Shown: positions 58,472-64,000 of the stretch, piece by piece
How the letters are laid out: each line of letters begins with the position of its first letter
Numbering within the stretch: position 1 is the first letter of the stretch
NCBI GenBank assembly: GCA_037903475.1
Contig: JBAJFG010000620.1
Location: 1,240,001 to 1,304,000, forward strand
Direction: 5' to 3'
Source: Ancylostoma caninum
Taxonomy: Eukaryota > Nematoda > Chromadorea > Rhabditida > Ancylostomatidae
DNA length: 64,000 bases
The notes under the pieces: model-generated
The model's input: only the letters and a program-made list of their open reading frames with translations
Told to the model about the DNA's origin: nothing
The model's database searches: none
Position numbers and translations under genes: made by a program

Positions 58472-58830
58472 TCACAGCTCTTCGTAGACAACGGTGTCTT
58501 CTTTCTCCACCAATGTTGTGCGATGTTCAGCACGTGGTACTTTAGCTTTGCGCTGAAAATAAGATATCGAAGAAAAACAGTGATTCAGACTGATCTAAAT
58601 GTCCCCACATCATTTGGTATCCAGTTGAATATTCTAGCTTCGGCATTGTCTTCATATTGATAGGCTCTTATATCTCTTCTGAAAATTTATGCTTTCTTCA
58701 AGTCTTGGAAACAGACAGCGTACACTTACAGGGCCTTCTGCAGCGATCGGTATAATTTGGGGCGGCAGAGAACTTGTTCTTTGCGTTTAGCCTCGAGGCA
58801 GAGGAGCCTCTCTGCATCGTTATCTCCCAT
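58472..58830 (-). CDS. small three-exon gene, function unknown (83 residues)
   Basis: Minus strand. Exon 1 58730-58830 starts MGDNDAERLLCLEAKRKEQV and ends at GTAAGT; exon 2 58609-58678 reads RDIRAYQYEDNAEARIFNWI and ends before GTGGGG; exon 3 58472-58552 follows TTTTCAG, contains EHRTTLVEKEDTVVYEEL and stops with TGA. All phases agree (2, then 0). Introns are 51 and 56 bases, typical of nematodes. The protein is charged, with no signal peptide or membrane segment, and probably intracellular. No family is recognised. Further 5' exons cannot be excluded, but the Met lies in a plausible context after an A-rich stretch. Confidence 0.7.
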
Positions 58831-58839
58831 TTTCAAAAA

Positions 58840-59630
58840 AAAAGCTGGAAGCGTCTTTTTGTTAGAAAAAGCAATGCATGGTATGACAAAAATTAAAAGT
58901 TCAGATGTTAAAGTTGTTCTTTAACTTCTATTTTACTGTGCAAGAACTACTGATGTCCAGTAATTGTTCATGACCATTTACTTATTAGAATGGTAGGGGT
59001 CTTCAGAAGGTATTCATAAGCATTTACTTGTAACTTCTGGAAAGTTTTGATGATGTCTATGATTATTATTTGTTTATGATTTATAAGCATGAACCGCAAG
59101 GGACAATGTTCCAATCTAGCTTTAAGACTTTCATAAGGAATACCCCTAATAATTCGTTCGCCATAGTCAACAAGGCAATGTGGTTTAAACATCAATCGAC
59201 AAAAAAACTAGAATTGGATGAGATTGAATAGTACATTTAACATTCTGAAATCTCTACCTCGAATTTTTATCTGGATCGCTTTTGTTCTTTATCATCGGGT
59301 GTCCCAATCCGAGCATATCCTCCGCAAAGTCTATGTTTGCGAATTTAAATTGATCGCGTAAAATCGACAAAATTCAAAAAAAGATACCAATTAGTTTCCG
59401 CTGCGCTACCATAGGTAGGTTTTCAAGATCTTTAAGTGCGTATTGCAACGCGATGGTCACTACGAGCTGAATCGCCTGTAATTATAAAGTGGCCGTGGAA
59501 AACTTACGCTACTTCAAGAAATGGTGATGAAGCTGATTCTCGCTGATTCTCCGATAGAGATAGATAAAATGAACCCTAAGTTCCCACTTTTCACTAGCGA
59601 TTATCATTTAGTTATCACAACACACTATCA
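58840..59630. other. no supported gene
   Basis: AT-rich DNA between the small minus gene and alkaline phosphatase 2. It would contain the promoters of one or both. No motif was convincing. Confidence 0.3.
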
Positions 59631-59639
59631 TTCATGTAT

Positions 59640-59790
59640 GACCGGGGCCTACCCGGTATTCCAATTGTGTTGTCGGCCTGACCGGTACACCCGCGTCATT
59701 CAAACCAATGAACGGGGCCTGCCCGGTGTCGAAAAAGTAATGGGCGGGGCCTGCCCGGAACCTCAGTTTTGCTGTCGGCCTGACCGGTGA
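59640..59790. repeat. CGGCCTGACCGGT motif cluster 3
   Basis: GGGGCCTACCCGGT, GTCGGCCTGACCGGTAC, GGGGCCTGCCCGGTGTC, GGGGCCTGCCCGGAAC and GTCGGCCTGACCGGTG within 150 bp, alternating the GGCCTGACC and GGCCTGCCC forms. It lies 70-220 bases upstream of the alkaline phosphatase 2 start codon. Confidence 0.7.
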
Positions 59791-59860
59791 AAGTGTCTGA
59801 GAAGGTCCAGCACTGGAGCGGTCATGTTATTGCTGTGAAGTATTACGCGTGATGAGTTCG

Positions 59861-60094
59861 ATGGCTACTTCAATGTTATGCCTGCTTTGCCTCCAGCAAG
59901 TATTTCATGACACACAGCAACTGAACGTGGATTCAAGTAAACTTACAGTGTAATGGTAATGTGGTAAATTTTGATTTTTACCTTGATTTAAAAGTGTTTC
60001 GGGCCACTTTTGTCATGCTCAGACATGTTAATGGCCAACAGTTGTTTTCACCACGGTCGGAATGAATGAGATTGTATAGATAGATCATCAATAG

Positions 60095-60148
<54 letters not shown>

Positions 60149-61657
60149 TATATATAATATATGATCTATATATATCGTCTCTCTCCTTTTATACGGTCCT
60201 GTGATCATATACTTATCTCATTCATTCCTATAATATAACCAGCCTGATCGTCCGGCAGACGCCGGACCTGATCGTCCGGCAGATGCCGGACCGCCTTGTC
60301 TATGAGCGCCGTTTCCCCACTTTTGGACGCCGGCGCATCCTTATCACACCCGACTCCAGGCGTTTCCCCACTTTTCGGCGCTGATGCACTCTCCACACCA
60401 CGGTGCACTCACCGCTCTCCACTTCCCCATCCTTTAGAGCTTCTCTTCATTCTTTGAACCTCACCATACCCATCCCTATCATCTTGTTGACTCCGCAATC
60501 ACCATCACTGACCAATCAGGGAATTTCGTTTCACACACACCCACACACACACACGTGACAGACTAAGCGCTTTATTATAAGTCATGACATCGCCATGGAT
60601 CGCTGCAAAACGGAGCTCAGCGCCAGTACTCTCGAAGAAACTATGCCCAAAATGAACTGGGTGATAGCTATAATGGAAACGATGCCTATCGATCGCCACG
60701 CCATTTATTGTCATCCGTCTTACGTCTGGGGTCTCCTCATTCACTTTATCCTAGTGGCGATCGCGACGACAGCCGGCTGTCGTGGCGATTAGTATGAAAT
60801 TTAGATGTTCGCCACGATTGCTGGCGAAGTCTGGGGATACTCTTAAGAAGCTTGCATACTTCTGCCGCAGCGGCCCCGCTGCGACAAAAGTGGGTGTGCG
60901 GCAAAGTTTGTTGCCCGGCGACAAAATACCCTCATTGACATTCCGCTGGGCGACGTCGCTGTGCTCCGACGCAGCAAAAGAAAGTGTGCAAGCTCTTGTT
61001 GCTGGACCCTTGCCGCGGAGACGCCGCCACGACGTCGTCGGCCTATGCTTAACCATGGGCGACTGTCGCCGCGGCAAAAGCCTGCAACCCCCTTCATGAC
61101 AATTGAAACACTGAAATATACCCACCAATCCGTTTGAGCGGTACTGGTAAATTAAACCTACTCGACCGTTACGATATCGCAGATATCAACTAATGTGTTA
61201 TCGATGTTAGTTCACCGCTCAATACTGATTCGGAAAGTGAATGGACTAATTTCGTAACGCTCTGACACACACGTACACTCACAGACAGACAGACTAAGCG
61301 CGTTATTATATAGTGATTATCCATAGACAGTTCTGAAGGCATTCGCTTTCCTGGCGAAGTTTGTAAATCGGTTTGATCTATTCTCGTGGATCCTGTCTCC
61401 AGAAAGGTTTGGTGTAATATGAATGCTAAAGGAACAAAATGGACTTAACTATGCAGCAAAAAACAAAAACACTTTTTCTTCCGTTTTTTTTTTGTCTGTG
61501 AAGGCGTTGCCGTGATTACGATAGTGTCCTGTTTCCACATAGTGACCCTTTGAGTATTTCAGGTCTTGAAGATATCGAATTTTGGAATCGTGTAGAGAAG
61601 GATAACATAGATCGCAAATTGACAGCGAAACCCCGTCTTCTGCGATCCACTGGAAAG
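59861..61657 (+). CDS. alkaline phosphatase 2, first two exons (partial)
   Basis: Exon 1 59861-59936 codes MATSMLCLLCLQQVFHDTQQ and ends A|GTAAAC; exon 2 61563-61657 follows GAGTATTTCAG and codes LEDIEFWNRVEKDNIDRKL then RLLRSTGK before GTACTT. Exon 1 is 76 bases to the donor, exactly as in alkaline phosphatase 1, and the split codon restores Ser. The exon 2 peptide matches [18 protein letters not shown] of copy 1. The next exon (GDGMG) is not found in the remaining 2.3 kb, and another exon-1-like sequence follows at 62681. The gene is therefore either truncated or continues beyond the window across a long, repeat-filled intron. Confidence 0.75.
59960..60480. repeat. R2 element, rearranged copy 2
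   Basis: 59965-60072 carries the element's first part in plus sense (TTTGATTTTTACCTTGATTT to CGGTCGGAATGAATGAGAT). After the (TA)n tract, 60175-60235 carries the TATA part in minus sense (CCTTTTATACGGTCC), and 60240-60480 carries the minisatellite and two hairpins (GTCCGGCAGACGCCGGAC) in minus sense. The pieces are inverted around the microsatellite. It lies in intron 1 of alkaline phosphatase 2. Confidence 0.6.
60098..60176. repeat. (TA)n microsatellite
   Basis: About 24 TA units, followed by imperfect ATATATGAT words. It sits at the inversion point of the R2 copy. Confidence 0.95.
60535..61320. repeat. GGCGA-rich segment between two related ACACAC/AAGCGC repeats
   Basis: GACAGACTAAGCGCTTTATTATA (60556) and CAGACTAAGCGCGTTATTATA (61290), each following CACACACGT-like sequence, bracket about 730 bp in direct orientation. 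Between them 60755-61085 is rich in GGCGA/TCGCC words (as at 25080-25300), which keeps several frames open on both strands. This may be a dispersed element with direct terminal repeats; no coding feature was recognised. Confidence 0.4.
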
Positions 61658-61904
61658 GTACTTATCAAGGGAAGGAAAGTTTCCTAATTTGGAATCCCCC
61701 GCCCGCAGCAACAAAGAAATGTTCTTTTGATGTAACTTTCTCGAGTCTAGCCGAGGACTCTTCGACGTTTGCACGTTCTTTGGTTTATAAAATTTTTCTG
61801 AGAAAATGTGATTGTGGGAGAACTGAGGTATTCTCTCTACCAGATTGTTGAGAAATTTATTGCGGAAATGGACACTTCAGTTCAAAATATTATCAGCCGT
61901 CCAG

Positions 61905-62480
61905 CTCATGCTGGACTCTCAGGCGTCTTTTAGGCTAGCTTCGCTCGCCTTCGTGTATGGGTTCCCCTCTACTGAGCGTCGGCGTATCACTCTCGCAGGT
62001 CGTGACATCTTCCCCCACTTCTGGACGCAGGGGCACCCGTATCAGACCGTTGGACTTGTCTCCAGACGATTCTCCACAAATGGACGTCGTCGTATCAGTC
62101 TCACAGCTGTTGATCCATTCACTGGGAACTCTCCCACAACCCGGCCCCGGGGCACCTCTGACATAGCCAACAACCCCTTTTTATTATCTTCTCCTACATC
62201 AGTGCTGGCGCGACGCTCATCCGTCCCTCATCCATGTCACATCTCAACCCTCATCCCTGTCATCCTTCGCTCGCTCGCCTCATCCTCTTTCTTCTAACGG
62301 TATCGTACCCACATTTTCCCCTTTATACAGTCTTGCAATCACAGGGTGGTATCACTCATTCCAACTGAGGTGTAAACATTTTTCGGTCATAATAAGAGGT
62401 TAACATGTCTAAACATGACAAGAGTGACACAATACCACTTTAAATCATGGTAAAAATCGAAATTTACCATATTTTCGTAC
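61905..62480 (-). repeat. R2 element, copy 3 (complete, minus strand)
   Basis: Reading the minus strand from 62480: GTAAATTTCGATTTTTACC, TCATGTTTAGACATGTTAA, GGAATGAGTGATACC, CTGTATAAAGGGG (TATA-like), a GATGAG-rich purine tract, diverged 59-bp minisatellite units, and GAGAGTCCAGCATGAGCTGGAC (a hairpin) with GGCTG at about 61900. It shows the uninterrupted layout of the family. Confidence 0.6.
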
Positions 62481-62680
62481 ATAACTCGACCTCGACGCGC
62501 TGAACACGATGGTGTAGGTATTTTCCGTTCTCGATGGCTGGTTCTCGTGCACAAATGCATACACGCATGAACTGCCAATTAGTAGATAGTGTGATGACTA
62601 CCTGAGTTGTTATCGTTGTTGTTTGCTTCTTTTGAGCGGTTACGCTCATTCTTGCAAGTTTTTTCGCGGTGGAAAGTCAA

Positions 62681-62756
62681 ATGGCTGCTTCCGTACTGGG
62701 CCTACTATGTCTCCAGCGAATATTTTTAACCACCCATCAGGTTAACGTAAACCCAG
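62681..62756 (+). CDS. alkaline phosphatase 3, first exon only (partial)
   Basis: MAASVLGLLCLQRIFLTTHQ and then VNVNP, ending CCCAG|GTAAGA. It is 76 bases from ATG to donor, as in copies 1 and 2, and aligns with copy 2 (MATSMLCLLCLQQVF). A signal peptide for secretion. The acceptor-bounded sequence at 62871 (VEFGQNWLILRDF) does not resemble exon 2. The remainder would lie outside the window, or the exon is an orphan. Confidence 0.55.
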
Positions 62757-62937
62757 GTAAGAGTCCGACTTGAGCAAATCGAGGATTCATAAGCAACAGC
62801 AGAAATGTTGGGGTAGACAGGCATTCGGACAGCGCGAGGATGGCCGTCAATAAGTAATTGAATATTTCAGTAGAATTTGGTCAGAATTGGCTGATCCTCC
62901 GCGATTTCTACTCGGAACATGCGTACAGCCCCTGTCT

Positions 62938-63110
62938 GAAAGATAGATTACGCATGGGGATTCACAGCGTCACGGCCGCAGAATCGCAGCGGGACCTGCT
63001 CAACCCTCTCACTTGGAGCATGCTCCCTCCGCATCCATCGTTCAGGTCACATCGCGTTTCTGCACTAACGAAACCCTTCTATCCTTCCGAGAACAACTGT
63101 ACACACTTTT
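62938..63110 (+). repeat. dispersed repeat, pair with 20.6 kb
   Basis: The counterpart of 20589-20770. Shares ACTTGGAGCATGCTCC, CATCGCGTTTCTGCA and flanking order. Confidence 0.6.
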
Positions 63111-63272
63111 AGAGATTCATATTCATGTATAGAGATGATTGGTAGCCCACTGCTTAAAGACCGCATCCACAGAACTTTATTGTCACAGATTTTGCTCTAT
63201 TGCTACGTATAGCGCTGTACTGAAAATGAAGGCTGTGTTCAATTTTGCAAGAACCAACGAAGAAGTCGGTTC

Positions 63273-64000
63273 TCATTGCCAATAGTTTAGCTCGTTGCAA
63301 AGAATGGCCGAGTGGCATGGACTCAAAATGGAAGGACTCAGACAATTTCGGGGGGCAAATCCCGTTCCGAACGAGCGGGGGGCGAGGGTCGGAGCGGGCA
63401 TTTGGGTGTTTTCGCCCGAGAAGTAGCGGCGTTCAGGCCGCGTAGGGCCGCTGAAAACGGGACTTGCATTCCTATCTGCCCGAGTACTGAACGCGTTCAG
63501 GCCGCCATGAGCTCGCAAACCACCAGGCGCTGCTGCTCCTAATCCATCACACAAGGCAGCATTCTCCACAATTACCTGTCTCTTGGACACCTGCACCGAG
63601 GCAACCTCTGGCAGCTTGGTCACTGCTTGCACCTGGTCTCGCACGGATGAGCCCGGGTTCGAGTTTGAAGCCATTGTGGTTTCAAAATGATTCACCGGAA
63701 CCTAAAAACAACATGAATACGCAAATTCTCAACAGAAATACGAAAAGATGGTTGTTTTCAGGGTGCATCCATGTTTACGTAGTGCTATCCTTTTTCTACC
63801 ATCAATTGGACCCACCTGTCCATGGTTTATGAATGCTTGGGAGTCCGCAGCTTTGTCCACTAGGCCATCCATGCTGATGATCTCTTCCATCCCGACGTTG
63901 CCTTCATCCTTTATCACGTCCCTACAATCACCAACCAACCATTCCAACAGGGCAAGTTCCTTATTGAGCCCTAGTTTGTAGTCATTCGAACCGCTTTTTG
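63273..64000 (-). CDS. 3' end of a multi-exon gene, function unknown
   Basis: Minus strand. The exon at 63818 to beyond the window edge reads KLGLNKELALLEWLVGDCRD, then DEGNVGMEEIISMDGLVDKA, and ends HGQ|GTGGGT. After a 115-base phase-0 intron with acceptor GTTTTTAG, an exon starts at 63702: VPVNHFETTMASNS, QVQAVTKLPEVASVQVSKRQ. The frame then runs on without a stop to 63273 (Ala/Pro-rich, TRPERRYFSGENTQMPAPTL). A possible GTAATT donor at KRQ would instead lead, across only 37 bases, to a short end (EQQRLVVCELMAA, stop), which is too short an intron to trust. No domain is recognised. A decayed copy lies at 29393-29910. Confidence 0.65.

Noticed and set aside
62871..62940. Exon 2 of alkaline phosphatase 3 (VEFGQNWLILRDF)
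   Set aside because: The frame follows TTTCAG but lacks the D-I-E-F-W-N-R pattern shared by copies 1 and 2.

Overview
The window looks like intron-rich, repeat-dense DNA from a nematode, probably clade V or strongylid-like (inference). Evidence: interstitial TTAGGC-type telomere repeats, short exons with GTAAGT/GTGAGT donors and TTTCAG acceptors, an exon 1 of an alkaline phosphatase that directly follows a TTTCAG acceptor as in trans-splicing, and a protein tyrosine phosphatase of the type expanded in nematodes. Most long open frames are not genes; real coding sequence is in short exons that must be joined by phase.

Layout. 1-15 kb, minus strand: the 3' part of a homeodomain gene (five exons, all phase 0, 1253-5899), with a plausible first coding exon at 14307-14378 and a GC-rich promoter-like tract near 17 kb. 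23-33 kb, plus strand: a protein tyrosine phosphatase with the full catalytic set (NRY motif, WPD loop, HCX5R loop, final Q loop), stretched over about 10 kb because its introns are filled with repeats. 39.5-40.6 kb: the 3' end of a non-LTR retrotransposon. 41.5-44.4 kb: a Tc1-like element. 47.9-48.6 kb: a decayed mariner. 49.8-55.4 kb, plus strand: a complete 15-exon membrane alkaline phosphatase (573 residues) with all zinc ligands. 58.5-58.8 kb, minus strand: a small three-exon gene of unknown function. 59.9-62.8 kb, plus strand: first exons of two more alkaline phosphatase copies, so this is a tandem locus. 63.3-64 kb, minus strand: the end of another unknown gene, with an old decayed copy at 29.4-29.9 kb.

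Repeats dominate the rest. They include hAT MITEs with perfect 8-bp target duplications, several TA- and TTAA-flanked hairpin MITE families each present two or three times, a pair of TIR elements carrying a tRNA-like (Pol III box A/box B) module, a composite family with a TATA box, a 59-bp minisatellite and a terminal hairpin, a 17-bp motif array in both orientations (45.5-46.3 kb), and a 50-bp minisatellite (57.8-58.4 kb). No classical tRNA, rRNA, CRISPR or bacterial feature was found. All reading was by eye; copy numbers and boundaries are approximate unless a target duplication fixes them.
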